Assembly: GCA_035048485.1 (NCBI GenBank)
Contig: CM068592.1
Span: 40,766,045-40,830,044, forward strand
DNA length: 64,000 bases
Reading direction: 5' to 3'
Origin: Pteria penguin
Lineage: Eukaryota > Mollusca > Bivalvia > Pterioida > Pteriidae
Shown: positions 1-11,754 of the stretch, one piece after another
Numbering within the stretch: position 1 is the first letter of the stretch
Layout: each line of letters starts with the position of its first letter
The notes under the pieces: model-generated
Seen by the model: only the letters and a program-made list of their open reading frames with translations
Database searches by the model: none
Told to the model about the DNA's origin: nothing
Translations under genes and position numbers: made by a program

Positions 1-183
1 GTATACTTCTTTGCAATGCAATTTTAGGAAGCCAGTATTTCACAATTGTCATTCGTCGATCAGATCATAAATGCAAAATGTCTAATTCACTTAAAAGAGC
101 TGCACTTATAACTAAAACCTTAAAACCGAATAGGACCAAATGGAACCTTTTTGTTTTGCAACCATAAATTAGAAATGGTAAGA

Positions 184-187
184 TATA

Positions 188-280
<93 letters not shown>

Positions 281-316
281 CACACACACACACACACACC
301 CCATATATATATATAT
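184..316. repeat. (TA)n and (CA)n microsatellite
   Basis: An almost pure TA tract with two short interruptions is followed by a CA tract at 282-298 and another short TA tract. The apparent small reading frames here are simple-repeat artefacts. The rest of 1-780 shows no gene or recognisable element. Confidence 0.95.
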
Positions 317-789
317 GCACAAATTCAATTGTGTTTCTCCATTAAGAATTACATCTTTACACGAATTTTTTTAAGTCAAAGAAAGTCTTTTCCCATTATT
401 CTTTGATCACGATGATCTGGTTTAACCTGGAAACAAAACTCAAATAATTTAAACTACTACAACTTAAGTTTTTGCTGCGTTGATGAATACATTACAATTG
501 CAAGATTTACAATATTCCGCGTACCTTTTTAATTATTTTGCCACTCTGAAGCATATTCAGGAAATAAAATTGTGTCATCTGCTAACACAATCAAGGGCAG
601 TTAAGTGAACCTCATTCCACACCTTTACAATTATTTTCCATATGAAAAGATTCAAAATCATTCACACAAAGAATGTAATGGCGAAGGGGTCTCACCCTGA
701 AGGAGGCTGAAAATGAGAAGAAATTCCGATTAGGTCCCCTTGTCCCTATTTAAATTCTGAAAAAAGATATAATTATTCTGCGGAATTTC

Positions 790-1300
790 TATTGATTTCC
801 ATATTTGAAATATTTCTTCCATAATTGTTCCCATTCTCACCATCGTACGTTTTTTGAATAGTAAAGATGATGGATAAATCCAAACCACAAGTCCAAAAAT
901 CATCAAACCAGTGGACATACAAAATCAGTGAAAAGGAAAAATAAATGGAAAATAACAAAATATGTCTACTTGAAGAGCATATGTGAACCCCTCTGATGGA
1001 GTGAGATCAGGTGCGCGGGGAGAGTGAGCATCTCCTGCTTGCTAGCAACACCCGTCACATATACCTAGTAGAAAGAGTCAAATCGTGTAAATTCCATATG
1101 TATTTATATATGGAGTCGAAGTAGGTAACCTTCTAGTATAGAAGGTGTCAAATCTGTGTAAAATGATCGGAATCGGTCTCAGTCCAGAATATCATTTAAA
1201 AGTCTGGATAACGAGATATCATATGGAGTAATAAGAGTCTCGTAACGACCATAGAATTTCCTCAGTGACGTTGCTAGTCTAGCACATATATAACCCTGGT
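790..1300 (-). mobile_element. Retroelement family B tail, solo copy
   Basis: This segment is the reverse complement of the stretch that follows the reverse transcriptase C-terminus at 37806-38260, and its right part (1130-1290) is repeated again at 39070-39240. No coding sequence of the element remains here. It contains a copy of the short core GGTCTCAC-type motif shared by many repeats in this window (about 1000-1060). It reads as the 3' end of a truncated minus-oriented insertion. Confidence 0.65.
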
Positions 1301-1697
1301 CTACAAAATATTATTCTTTTTCTGTACCCAAAAATTTCTAAAATATATATTGAAGGTCATTAACTGTATCTCTAGTTCCGCTTTTGGCTGAAATCCAAAC
1401 AGTGCATCAGTGAGTAAATCATATTCAATACTGAATCTCAGTAATCTGATTTAGTATGCAAGTGAAAGGTTGACGTATGAAAGATATTCCCCTGTAATTA
1501 TTCACATCGTTACAATATCTCTTTTTGAAAATAGACACAATAATATAAATGTAAACAATCACTCATATTCACAAATATTTGGCGGACTAGGTTTTTTTTC
1601 AGGTGGTCTAATGGCATTAATTTGGTATATTTGTATCACGGACTTCCACTTCTGGAGGATTATAATCTACTTTCTGAAACTAATATTTTCTTTTCTA

Positions 1698-1925
1698 GAA
1701 AGAAAAAAGAGGAGATACTGGCTCAGTTATGTGGCAGAAGTCACCATGGAGCTATACAATACATGAATATGAATTATATAAATAATAGAACATATAACAC
1801 ATTACAAAAATATTTGATTGTAGTGCAATTACGATACCGACTTAGGACGGTCATTTAATTTGACAAAAGCCAAACAAATGGTGTGGTTAACCGGTGTACG
1901 GGCCCACCTTCCCACTCACTGCAGA
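1698..1925 (-). mobile_element. Retroelement family A 3' tail, solo copy
   Basis: The sequence is nearly identical to the outer end of the left palindrome arm at 35066-35285. It carries the recurrent terminal core (tract around 1808-1860 with CCGACTTAGGACGGTCA) and the GGTTAACCGG motif. In the family the core lies at the 3' end after the RT stop codon, so this is a minus-oriented tail without coding sequence. Confidence 0.7.
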
Positions 1926-2124
1926 GGATATTCTCCTGCTTGTAATATTTAATCGAACAATACTTTAAGCGTCGGTACCATTTAAGCAGAGAAAGATTTA
2001 AAAAATCTCATATAACAGTTTCCTGGACCAGGTCTCTTTTTCCTCCATCCAAAACTTCACATTCTATGTAAAATATTAGTATCCAATTTATTGCATAAAG
2101 TAATAAAAGTACCGGGGGGGGGGT

Positions 2125-2340
2125 GGACCACATCTCGCAGGCCATGGAATAAAAGAACAATATCGTTTATGGTATCATACTCAAACGAATGCAAACCTTA
2201 GTCAAATTGAGGTTAGACCAAGTGCTGGGAGTAATAAGCGCCCCCTGCTCGTATGCAACTCCTTTTGCCAAAGTCTTGCAACAACTTTTCAAGTACAGGA
2301 TGTAAATACATAAACACATACATGCGTCTAACCGAATGCC
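2125..2340 (-). mobile_element. Retroelement family B tail fragment
   Basis: Matches 6020-6240 over most of its length, including the stretch around the ATGCAAC and CAAAAGTC/CAAAGTC motifs. No RT coding sequence is attached. Confidence 0.6.
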
Positions 2341-3650
2341 TACCCTAGCACCACAAAACTAAAGCTTTGATAACCAATCATTGGCTTATCTTACACACTT
2401 GGAAAGTGAAGGAATTACCTAACGTAAATGCAAGCGGATTCTCTGAAAGAATACAATCGCTAAAACAGAAATAATCATATACATGTATATGTATACCTAC
2501 ACACACCTACACACTTACACACACATCTACACACACAAACACCCCTCTCCAACCCCCCCCCCCCCCCACACACACACACACATCTAACTCTAGACATTTT
2601 CATAATTCAAATTTATTCAAATGTTATTTCTTTGATATGTTGAATGAACTAATGGTATTTCTAGGTAATTTATAAACGCTGTCAGTTTCGCTTATAAAAT
2701 CTTTGATTAAACTAATTTGTTTGATTAGAGGATTGTTTTACTTTCGGGGTTCGTAGTATGTCTGAATAAATATGACATGGTACACGATATTTCCATTTTA
2801 TTCCATGGACCTCTAGATGTGGTTAACCCTTCGGTACTTCTTTGTTTAAACAATCCACCACGAATTCATGTCTGAATAAGAGTAGAGTGAGTCCTTTTCT
2901 TACACTGATACACTGTTTTACTTTCCAAGAAAGGAGAGAGGATACGAGATTCTGTTTAAGACAAATGGTCGTGGGCATTCTTAGCATTGCTAAGTGTTTT
3001 GAATTATTACGTAAATATGTTTCTTCTGACTTCAAGATTCCTTTATCATGAATGGAGTTAATATAAAATACGACATCGTGACGTTATGGTCTTTTCTAGA
3101 TGTTTGGATACATCTTTAGTACACAAAATCAGTTAATGTTACATAATAAGTGTAAGAACAAAATTGCCTGTATCGATTCCTAGTACAATACGATCACATC
3201 GATAACTTATGGATCCTTAACGATGCTCAAGGTTATTGCAAGAGACAAGTCAATATTTCAAATTGAAAGCACAACATTCATATATACCAAACGGTAGAGT
3301 TGATAGATACCTAGGGTAGTAATTCATTTGATGAATGCTATTGATTGATTTCATTTGTATAATTTCTGGAATCTGTATTGCATTATTGACTCTCTGTATA
3401 ACAGACAATATGATCAATGTACTCACGGAGGTCACTGGTCATCTCTCGACAATTGTATTTTACTGAGTAGTTTACGGTTTACAACGGTAATGCTTTTCAT
3501 CGGTAGCATAGGGCAATCCATACTTCCTCCTGAAACGGGCAAGGAAGTTAAACATTACCAGCCACAGTGACTCACTTACGTTTACCTCAATGAAACGACT
3601 GACATTTATACTGCAGACACATACAAACATACAGGAGGTGGCCTTAATAT
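2341..3650. other. Unassigned intergenic DNA
   Basis: Apart from a low-complexity CA/poly-C tract at 2505-2582, I see no convincing gene, RNA or repeat family here. The short open frames at 2823-3051 overlap each other on opposite strands and have no recognisable protein features. Confidence 0.5.
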
Positions 3651-3657
3651 TTCACGT

Positions 3658-3669
3658 TCATTAAAGACT
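3658..3669 (+). promoter_or_regulatory. Possible degenerate TATA-like box of gene 1
   Basis: TTCATTAAAGAC lies about 70-80 bases before the ATG, at a spacing like the CTTTAAA boxes of the other paralogues. It departs from them in the first bases, so this is a weak call. Confidence 0.25.
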
Positions 3670-3738
3670 TCTTGTAGTTACGTTACTTGAAATTGTTATT
3701 GGATTAATGTATTACTTCAACCGAAAAGACCAGTGAAA

Positions 3739-4941
3739 ATGATGTTACTACAATTCGAAATTTTGTCGAGATTAACGTATCTTTTATTCTTTATCCCAAC
3801 AGTGCATTTAGCTTCTATGCAACAAATAAAATACTTGCATGATTATCTTATGCGCAACTATTCCAAGGATTTACGACCAGTTAGGGATGACAACCATCCA
3901 CTTAGAACAAACTTTGATTTGACTATAAGACATATCAATGAAATAAGCGAAAACTCTAATATGATGGTGACAGTAGCGGCAATGGTATTCGTCTGGAAAG
4001 ATGACCATCTTATGTGGGATCCAAAGAGACATGACGGGATATCTAGAACACAAATCGATATATCACAATTATGGATCCCCAACCTGATGGTACTTAATTC
4101 AATTGAGGACTTTGACAAAATAGAACACCACCGGACGAAAGTAATTGTCAACAATAAGGGTCATGTCGTATGGATATTTCCAAAGATTTTCCGAACGTCG
4201 TGTAAAATAGACATAACATACTTTCCTTATGATATACAGACATGTTATATTAAAGTAGGCAACACTGAATATAACAATAAAATTAGTTTTGTACCAATGA
4301 AGGATACTTTAGATACATCACAGTACATGGAGAACGTTCTATGGACGCTAGTTAGGACACATTCTTATACACTAGTCAGATCTGAGGACAAGAGAACGGA
4401 AGTCTATCTGGAACTACAAATACAAAGAAAGCCACACTACTACATTATAACAATGCTGACACCAATTATTCTGTTAACGCATTTGGGTTGTATGGTGTTC
4501 TTGTTGCCAGCAGAGAGTGGCGAACGCTTGGGATTCTCGGTAACCATTATGCTGTCTATCGCTGTATATATGATGATTATTTTTGATGTAGCGTCCGGAA
4601 CTTCGCGAACAACACCATATATAATGCTTCTGTTGGTTGCTTTCTTGATCCAGTCAACCTGTACTTGTATAGAAGCAATGTTTTGCCTACGCATCTATTG
4701 TCGACAAAATTCTGTTCCACTCGTATGGCGTGTAGTTGTACGGTTACTGCGATGCCAAAATTCTAAAAATAACGTAGTAGATATTCAAAGTTCAGACCGG
4801 AATATAGAACATAGAGATATACACAACAGATTGGAAATTAACTGGTTTGATGTCGGAAGCACCGTCGATTATGCTTTCTTTTTCGGTAATATATTTTTTT
4901 GTGCAATCGCAAGCATATCTTACTTTCTTGTTGTATCTTAA
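3739..4941 (+). CDS. nAChR-like Cys-loop channel subunit, gene 1
   Basis: Predicted pentameric ligand-gated ion channel subunit of the plasma membrane, 400 residues in one uninterrupted frame. The frame opens with GTG at 3733, so I place the start at the first ATG (3739; a second ATG follows at once). A signal peptide covers roughly residues 1-25. The extracellular domain has the NYS glycosylation site near 40 and a Cys-loop with Cys155 and Cys169 around FPYD. Membrane segments lie at about 234-256, 262-285, 293-315 and 376-398. TM2 begins with ESGERLGFSV, giving Glu at -1' and Leu at 9', the pattern of cation channels. The loop C cysteine pair is absent, and Thr replaces the loop B Trp. It is the most divergent of the six paralogues: ASGTSRTTP replaces the LPKTSKTIP linker after TM2. 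The TM3-TM4 loop is only about 55 residues. Function is inferred from family; the ligand is unknown. Confidence 0.88.
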   Translation: MMLLQFEILSRLTYLLFFIPTVHLASMQQIKYLHDYLMRNYSKDLRPVRDDNHPLRTNFDLTIRHINEISENSNMMVTVAAMVFVWKDDHLMWDPKRHDGISRTQIDISQLWIPNLMVLNSIEDFDKIEHHRTKVIVNNKGHVVWIFPKIFRTSCKIDITYFPYDIQTCYIKVGNTEYNNKISFVPMKDTLDTSQYMENVLWTLVRTHSYTLVRSEDKRTEVYLELQIQRKPHYYIITMLTPIILLTHLGCMVFLLPAESGERLGFSVTIMLSIAVYMMIIFDVASGTSRTTPYIMLLLVAFLIQSTCTCIEAMFCLRIYCRQNSVPLVWRVVVRLLRCQNSKNNVVDIQSSDRNIEHRDIHNRLEINWFDVGSTVDYAFFFGNIFFCAIASISYFLVVS

Positions 4942-5270
4942 CTCTGGCAATTTGAGAGTTGGTGATACCATATTTATTGATCTGTTGTTTTACCATACTA
5001 TATAAATTTATGAACACTTTAAGCAAATTTCTCTGAAAAGCCCTTTGAATATAATTCAGTAATGAAATAATAATAAATAAAAGAAATTAGTTGAAAGAAA
5101 ATTCGTTCTCTTTTTTCCTATGTAATAAATCGATTTCAATGAACAGTCCAATTATGATTATTAAATTTTATTCCATTAATATGTTTAAATATGCGTTTGG
5201 TATCATTTAAGGATACTTGAAAGTGTATTTTACCATTAGAACTGAAAATGTAATATACCATTGATATATA
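4942..5270. other. 3' flank of gene 1
   Basis: AT-rich DNA. AATAAA-type hexamers at about 5065-5080 could serve as polyadenylation signals for gene 1. No other feature is seen. Confidence 0.4.
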
Positions 5271-5274
5271 CCTA

Positions 5275-6000
5275 TATACAAATATTCGATTGTACTGCAA
5301 CTACGAAACCGACTTGGGACGATCATTTAAAGTAACAAACCTCACTCAACTGGTGTGGTTCACCGAATTTGATTTCAAAATGCATATTAACCTGACCCGG
5401 TAAGTTTTACTGGACTCAACTGCCGTTGTTTACAGGCAGGAGGTGCTTACTTTCCCCTGGCAGTTGGGAGTTAAGGTGTTTTTTTTAGTATAAGTGTTTA
5501 GGTATTAGTTTTTAAAAAGTATTATTTGATTTTCATTTTTATTGATGCTGTTTCGATTTCATGGGTTTTGGACATATGAATTGCTTTTTATCAATCATCT
5601 TTTCATTCAATACAATAAAACAAGCAAGGAAGTGATTTACCCATAATCTGTATTGGATTGGTAGAGCATTAGGGGATGTGAAATAGTAAATTTGTTCGAT
5701 GGTCATCCTTAGTACTCCATTTAAAAAGAAAAGTTACTGACTCAGCCGTATGACAGAAATTATCACGGAATGATACAGTATTTAATGTAATGATATGATA
5801 ATGATATGTCACATTAGCACATCACAAAAATATTCGATTATAGTGCAGTTACGATATGGACATAGGATGGCCATTTGGTATGACAATAGTCAATTAATGG
5901 GTGTGGTTAACCGGTTTACGGGCCCACCGTCCCATTCACCGCAACAATAGTATAATTAAAGGACATACATTTAAATATAGAAATTTCCCTCCATATAGAG
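5275..6000 (-). mobile_element. Two family A retroelement tails
   Basis: Two diverged copies of the terminal core, near 5285-5350 and 5828-5950, each followed by the GTGTGGTT(A/C)ACCGG motif. The second is preceded at 5720-5790 by the same sequence that ends the left palindrome arm (35075-35130). They look like minus-oriented 3' tails, without RT coding sequence. Confidence 0.6.
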
Positions 6001-6009
6001 TAAAAAACG

Positions 6010-7311
6010 CAGAAGTACCAAAGGGTAAACCATATCTCATAGTCCATGGAATAAAAGGACAATATCGTGTATAGTGTCATATTCAGAAAAATGCGAATCC
6101 CAATAAAATCGAGGTGAGACCAGGTGCCCGGGAGGAGAACACGTCCCCTGGCTGCATGCAACAGCCGTCGCAAAAGTCCTGCAAAAACCTTTCAAGTCGA
6201 GGAGGTAAATACATAAATATACACGCATGAACATACGAAGGAGACAGGAGCACGAAGTCAAATTTCCCATTCAAGGCAGGAAATGCTGCCTGTCTGAAAT
6301 TCCGGTGTTGGAAACGCAGGTGAACAAATAACTGTATATACATGTATATACGTATTATGTCAAATCAAGTATAGTTAAAAAGTTAAGATGGTTATTTTGT
6401 ATGGTCAGGTCCCAAAATATCGGTTAACATTCTTGAAAGAGGAATCTGAAACTGCACTAGATCCCTGTAACGACCATAGAACTTCCTCAGTGACAATTTC
6501 AAACGTTCCTCAATATATCCTTGTGAGAGTAGTTTCGTGATAAGAAGCCTCGCTGTCAGGAGGAAATTTTTGCATTTAGAGCATGCCCTGGCATAGTGTA
6601 TAAGTTGTGAAATGAAGACGCCATATGCGGGAGAGGAAGGTATGTTGCTACTCAGAAAAGGGAAGTTGGTAATAATGAAATTGAAATCGTCACAGAGAGA
6701 GGTTACTAATGAACCATCGTCACTAATTGATAGCAGTATATGAAACAGAAGATGCCCTATCTTTAGTATCTTTTACCTCGACTTCCCTTGGATATATGAT
6801 GTTGTGGTGATCCTCAAATACAGGGTTGTTAATCGACAAAACATCATCGATGTATCTGGTTGAACCGAGACGCTCATTGTGTATTGCCTTTAGAGAGCAG
6901 AGATTGTATGAATTCTGCTTCGTATGAGTACAAAGATATGTCGGCCAGCAGAGGCGCGCAATTAGTACCCATCGGAATGCCAACAATCTGTTGGAACACT
7001 TTCCCATCAAATATCACAAAAATATTATCTATAAGAAATTCTAACATTTGGATGATCTCTTTTTCTGTATACTTCCTGCTGGAATCAGACTGTTCCTTTA
7101 CAAAATATGTGTCGTTGTGGCCTAAAACGAAATATTTATATCTGCGAATTCTTTTTTTTTCTGTTAAAGAAGGCGTTTTGAATAATTGATGTTATTCTGT
7201 TCTTTCGTTTTTGATGAAGAATGGTCGTATAAAGAGTTGAAAAATCAAAAGAGTTGATGCTAGTGATATTATTGAAAATAGATTTTAAGTGCTCTAGAAG
7301 TTTCTTGGAAT
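6010..7311 (-). mobile_element. Family B reverse transcriptase element, decayed
   Basis: Read on the minus strand, the segment starts with a palm-domain piece (FDFSTLYTT near 7230) and continues with RYIDDVLSINNP, the polymerase active-site motif, at about 6830-6860. A further RT C-terminal piece follows near 6480-6640, and the family tail runs to 6010. Frameshifts and stops break the frame, so it is not functional. The motif layout suggests a Penelope-like RT, but this is tentative because the endonuclease region is not visible. Confidence 0.7.
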
Positions 7312-7916
7312 TAAGGAGGGTCAAAGGTTCCGATAATTTCATATCGGCGGGTTCTAAAATTATTAAACGCCTTCAACATCGACAGTATGACCCCGAGATC
7401 ATCACTAAGACCATAGGTCTTGTATTGGGTCCCTCTACAACTCAATGCACACTTTTACTTGAGCGTTACACGCTGACTAACAGGGTGATGGGAATTCAAT
7501 GACGGGCCTTGTCCAAACCTTTTCAGAGGAGACAAGGTCCTGATCCTCGTACCCTCTGACTGTTACTCGGGACTCCTATTGATCAAGGATCTGTGCTCGC
7601 TTACAGACGGGCAGAACACGGTTTACTTATGTTGATATCTCCTTACATATTTTTGATAACAACATATTATTCTATAATTGTTTCGTGTGTAATAATGACC
7701 TCTAACCTTGAGAAACCTGTTGATCCTTGTTTTCTCTATATGGAGGATTGTTTATAATTTTTAAATGTGTGTCCTTTGATTGTGCTGCTCTTGCGGTGAG
7801 TGGCAAGGTGGGCGCCCGTAAACAGGTTAACCACACCAATTGAGTGACGTTTGTTACTTCAACTGACCGTCCTAAGTCGGTATCGTAACTGCAGCACAAT
7901 CGAATATTTTTGTAAA
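7312..7916 (+). mobile_element. Family A RT C-terminus and 3' tail
   Basis: Begins inside the RT C-terminal region (LRRVKGSDN, then IGLVLGPST up to a stop at about 7502) and runs through the full family tail to the terminal core at about 7860-7916. The order is the same as in the right palindrome arm (36740-37350). It abuts a minus-strand family B element, so two insertions or rearranged copies meet at about 7312. Confidence 0.75.
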
Positions 7917-7919
7917 GTC

Positions 7920-8390
7920 GTTCCGTGTATATTCTGCTGTTGTCATTTTTTTGTGTGCAATTCCTTGGTGATTTGTGTCATACAGCTTTGTCAGATGTCT
8001 TCTGTTTTCTCTCTTAACCAAATCTGGGTATGTTTTGGTTTGGTATGTTTACTGGCTGACTTCTAGACCAAACTGTTGTTTAAAAAATCTGACAATGCTG
8101 TATGACACAATCACCAAGGACATGTACATAAAACATGATAATAATCAAATAAACACAGGAAACCTATAATCCAGGGCTGTGTAAGTGTTAGACTAATTAC
8201 ATAACTGAGGACGTTCTATGGTCGATTCAAGTCATGTGTCATGGAATAGGACATCTAGTTATCTGCAATTTTGTATGATAATCTGGAATTAGACCTATCT
8301 CGATCATTTTAGAGAGAAAACAGAAGACATGACCCACCAAACTCATGCGCATAAAACATGTTAATAGTCAAATAGACACAGAAAAATTGC
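7920..8390. other. Unassigned DNA between retroelement tails
   Basis: Contains repeated TTTGTCAGATGTCTTCTGTTT-like stretches in both orientations (near 7990 and 8310), probably further retroelement-derived sequence. No gene is seen. Confidence 0.35.
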
Positions 8391-9256
8391 AAAAATATTC
8401 GATTGTACTGCAATTACGATACCGACTTAGGGCAGTCAAGTAAAGTTACAAACCTCATTCAACAGGTGTAGTTAACCGAATTTGATTTGAAAATAAATAC
8501 TTACCTGATTCGGCAGGTTTTACTGTGCATAACTGACAGCAGTTTAACAGGCAAAAGGGTGCTTAGTTTCCCTGGCAGTTGGGAGTTAACGTATTTTTAT
8601 TAGTGTAAATGTTTGGGGTCTTTTTAAAATTATTATTTAATTTGAAAACAAAATTATACAAATATTCCATTTTTCTACAATTAGGATACCGACTTGGGAG
8701 GGTCATTTAACGTAACGAATGTCACTCAATTGGTGCGATGAAAACAGCACAATCAAAGGATAAGCATTTAAAGATGCATTGCAGTACCGACTTAGGACGG
8801 TCAATTAGAGTAATAGATTTCACTTGTGCGGTTATCCGGTTTACGGGCGCCCACTTTCCCACAAGGCAAAAGCAGCACAATTAAAGGACACATATTTAGA
8901 AATTTATAGATAATCCTCCATATAGAGAACAAGGATCAACAGGTCTCTCAAGAGGCGTGGTCATTAAAATGTTAGCACCAAAGACGTTTATGGAATAATA
9001 TGCTAGTATCAAAAATATGTAAGGCGACATCAACATAAGAAAACCGTGCTCTGCCCGTCTATTAGCGAGCTCAGGTTGATCTGTAGGAGTCCCAACTAAT
9101 AGAGGTGACGAGGCTCAGAACCTTGTCTCCTCTGAAAAGTTTTGGACAAAGCCCGAAATAGAGTCCCTCTCTCCGGTTAGTCAGCTTGCAATGCTCAGGT
9201 AACAGTCTGTATAAGGCTGTAGAGGGACCCAATACAAGACATATGATCTCCGCCAT
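8390..9256 (-). mobile_element. Three family A tails, last with RT C-terminus
   Basis: Terminal cores occur near 8396-8440, 8655-8705 and 8775-8815. The third extends leftwards in its own orientation to an RT C-terminal remnant at 9071-9256 (CLVLGPSTALYRLL on the minus strand). Together they look like a pile-up of truncated insertions in the same orientation. Confidence 0.65.
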
Positions 9257-9940
9257 AATACTGATATGACGTTATTTTGACGAATCGGGACAAGCAAAAT
9301 CTTAAGGAATCAAATAAGTACATCTTTTAAAATTTTGGGTCAGATGGTTATAAATCCCGATAAAAAGGACGTGTTTCCCCGCAGGTCTATCACCTTTGCA
9401 CGCTATTATCATATTTAGTTATCTTAATTGCAAACAAAATATTTGAAATCGTGTAAAATGATGAGATGTTTATATAAGAAAAGTCATATTGCTGTCAGCA
9501 TTCAATACTATTTATAGGGGTTCATTATATTCGTCTCAGAGGAGAATAATAAATCTGCAAATTGTTTTTATAAAGGAGAAACATGAGTCTGGATTATATT
9601 ATTATTTACCCTGCTTTAGATAAATTGTGCTAAATGACAAAAAAATCAATATGGTTCATTTGTGATTGCGGAAAGTACTTTAATGTATATGAAAATGTCA
9701 CCATCAAAATATTGATAACCTGATGTTCAAGCAGGGGCTATGAACTACTTCTGTGTACTGTAATTGACGTGGCAGCATAACTGTCAATGAAACATACTAT
9801 ATAGGCTCCGTATTCACAATAACATGCCCCGAAACTATAGGGTAAATGTATACTTCGAGCTATATAATATATGTAATAATTTTATAAACTGATTCGATTT
9901 CAAGTAAGTAATTACTCCAGGGCTTTAACGGTATTCTGTA
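9257..9940. other. 5' flank of channel gene 2
   Basis: AT-rich DNA with no recognisable gene or repeat; presumably holds upstream regulatory sequence of the channel gene starting at 10048. Confidence 0.35.
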
Positions 9941-9950
9941 CTTTAAAGAG
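9941..9950 (+). promoter_or_regulatory. TATA-like box CTTTAAAGAG, gene 2
   Basis: The 10-mer CTTTAAAGAG lies 98-107 bases before the ATG of channel gene 2. The identical 10-mer lies about 110 bases before the ATG of gene 5 on the other strand, and CTTTAAA variants precede genes 3 and 4. Confidence 0.5.
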
Positions 9951-10047
9951 GAATACGATATTATTCAACCGGTATTGTGCTGTGTTCAACATACTGTTTG
10001 AAACAGTTGTGCTTTTACATACGTTAAACACAAGGTACTTTGGAACG

Positions 10048-11277
10048 ATGTTCTCACAATATTTTTTGAATACTCGTTTATTAACATGGTGCGGAATCTT
10101 TGCATTTTTAACCAAAGTACGGTATCTCGAGGGGGCAAATTATCAAGAAGTTAAAAATCTGCATACACAACTCTTAGCGAATTACTCTAGAAATATTCGA
10201 CCAGTGATTGACGACAGCCAGGATATCGTATTGTCTTTTGATTTTGTTATGTTGTCCATCACAGGCCTTGACGAACCTTCTAGTACTCTGAATGTGATGG
10301 GATCAGTCTTATTCGATTGGAAAGACGAATCCCTGAAGTGGGACCCGGCACGTTACAGTAGTATTACAAAGACAGAGCTAGATATTGCACTGTTATGGAC
10401 GCCAACGATATTTGTTGTCAACACAAATGAGGATCCTGACCCTATTGACAATTCAGGTGCAAGAGTTGAAGTTAATTCAAACGGACAGATTACATGGGTA
10501 ATTCTGCGAAAGTTCAGAACTGGATGTTCTCTAGATATTTCTCTCTTTCCGTTCGATACCCAGGTGTGTGTGATACACCTCAACAATTACGAATACGGCC
10601 ACGAACTTCGTTTTGTAGCCAGAAATGAAACAGTTGATTTATCGATGTTTATTGAGAATGAACTGTGGAAGCTGGTACAATCAGAGGTTTTCACTAAACA
10701 TTTAGTTGAAGGATATCATATATTCATAAAGGTATACCTAAAACGCAGATCAGCGTACTACATTCTGAATATTTTGATTCCGATTATTTTGTTGATTCTC
10801 TTGAATAGCATGGTTTTTATACTTCCGAAAGAAAGCGGGGAGCGCATAGGTTTTGCTGTGACAATTTTACTGGCAATCGCTGTGTACATGACAATTGTGG
10901 CTGATTCGCTCCCGAAAACCTCCAAAACTATACCGTATTTGATTTGTGTGTTGGTGGCTTACCTGATTCAATCGGCTTTGATTTGTATAGCGACCATGTT
11001 CAGCTTGAATATCTATCACCAAACTTCCTCCGTCCCCAATCGTTGGAGAAAAATTTTTCAGTTAGTAAGATGCAAATTTCATAGAAACAATGACATGCCG
11101 ATGGATGTCAATAGCTCTATTGATCTTGATACAGAAGTTAACTACGGAAATAATGTAAATGCCACAGAAGTATGCTGGGCTGATGTAGCCCACATCGTTG
11201 ATTATATTTTCCTTGTAAGTGGCATAACATTGAGTATATTCACATTAATGTTGTATTTCATTATTGTCTTAACGTAA
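10048..11277 (+). CDS. nAChR-like Cys-loop channel subunit, gene 2
   Basis: Predicted plasma-membrane pentameric ligand-gated channel subunit, 409 residues, no intron. The frame opens at a GTG (9982); the first ATG, at 10048, gives a hydrophobic leader (about residues 9-23) and is preferred. The extracellular domain has NYS at about 45 and a Cys-loop with Cys160 and Cys174 around FPFD. TM1 is about 237-259, TM2 265-287, TM3 295-318 and TM4 384-406. TM2 starts ESGERIGFAV, with Glu -1' and Leu 9', so cation selectivity is inferred. There is no loop C cysteine pair; Val replaces the loop A Tyr and Tyr the loop B Trp. The Lys before the Glu-Ser-Gly differs from Ala or Thr in the paralogues. Its last 80 codons were copied into 14927-15160 by a tandem duplication. 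A retroelement tail begins only about 25 bases after the stop and may supply the 3' UTR. Confidence 0.9.
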   Translation: MFSQYFLNTRLLTWCGIFAFLTKVRYLEGANYQEVKNLHTQLLANYSRNIRPVIDDSQDIVLSFDFVMLSITGLDEPSSTLNVMGSVLFDWKDESLKWDPARYSSITKTELDIALLWTPTIFVVNTNEDPDPIDNSGARVEVNSNGQITWVILRKFRTGCSLDISLFPFDTQVCVIHLNNYEYGHELRFVARNETVDLSMFIENELWKLVQSEVFTKHLVEGYHIFIKVYLKRRSAYYILNILIPIILLILLNSMVFILPKESGERIGFAVTILLAIAVYMTIVADSLPKTSKTIPYLICVLVAYLIQSALICIATMFSLNIYHQTSSVPNRWRKIFQLVRCKFHRNNDMPMDVNSSIDLDTEVNYGNNVNATEVCWADVAHIVDYIFLVSGITLSIFTLMLYFIIVLT

Positions 11278-11299
11278 TTTGATTATTTTGAATTATTTC

Positions 11300-11510
11300 T
11301 AGTTATGACCTTTCATCGTGAGTAATCTGTTGATCCTTGCTCTCGGAATGGAGGATTATATATGAATGTTTTAATGTGTCCCTTGATTGTGCCGCTTTTT
11401 GCGGTGAGTGGGAACGTGGGCATCCGTAAATGGGTAAATCATACAAACTGAGTTACGTTTGTTACTCATCTTAACTGCAGTACAATCGAATATTTTTGTA
11501 ATATCATTTT
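11300..11510 (+). mobile_element. Family A retroelement tail after gene 2
   Basis: Plus-oriented copy of the family A 3' tail, with the GCGGTGAGTGGGAA motif and a shortened terminal core ending near AATATTTTTGTAAT. It starts close behind the stop codon of channel gene 2. A second copy lies at 15180-15390 through the tandem duplication. Confidence 0.65.
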
Positions 11511-11754
11511 CTATGTTTATTTCACTATTTCCATGTTTAATGTGCATGTCGTTGCACTGGTGATTTTTGTCACAACTTGGTCACATATCTTCTGTCTTAT
11601 TGTATAATGCATTAAAATCATCGAAATGTGCAAGTATCAACAAAACACATATACAGGTATAATACCTAATGTAAACAACATAGAACTGATAGACGAACAA
11701 TGTTAAAAGTATTATTATAACACAGTACATTTATTAGAGGCATATTACACTGTG

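Noticed and set aside
1470..1858. Open frames of 98 and 78 codons
   Set aside because: The second half lies in a retroelement tail, and the first half has no protein features.
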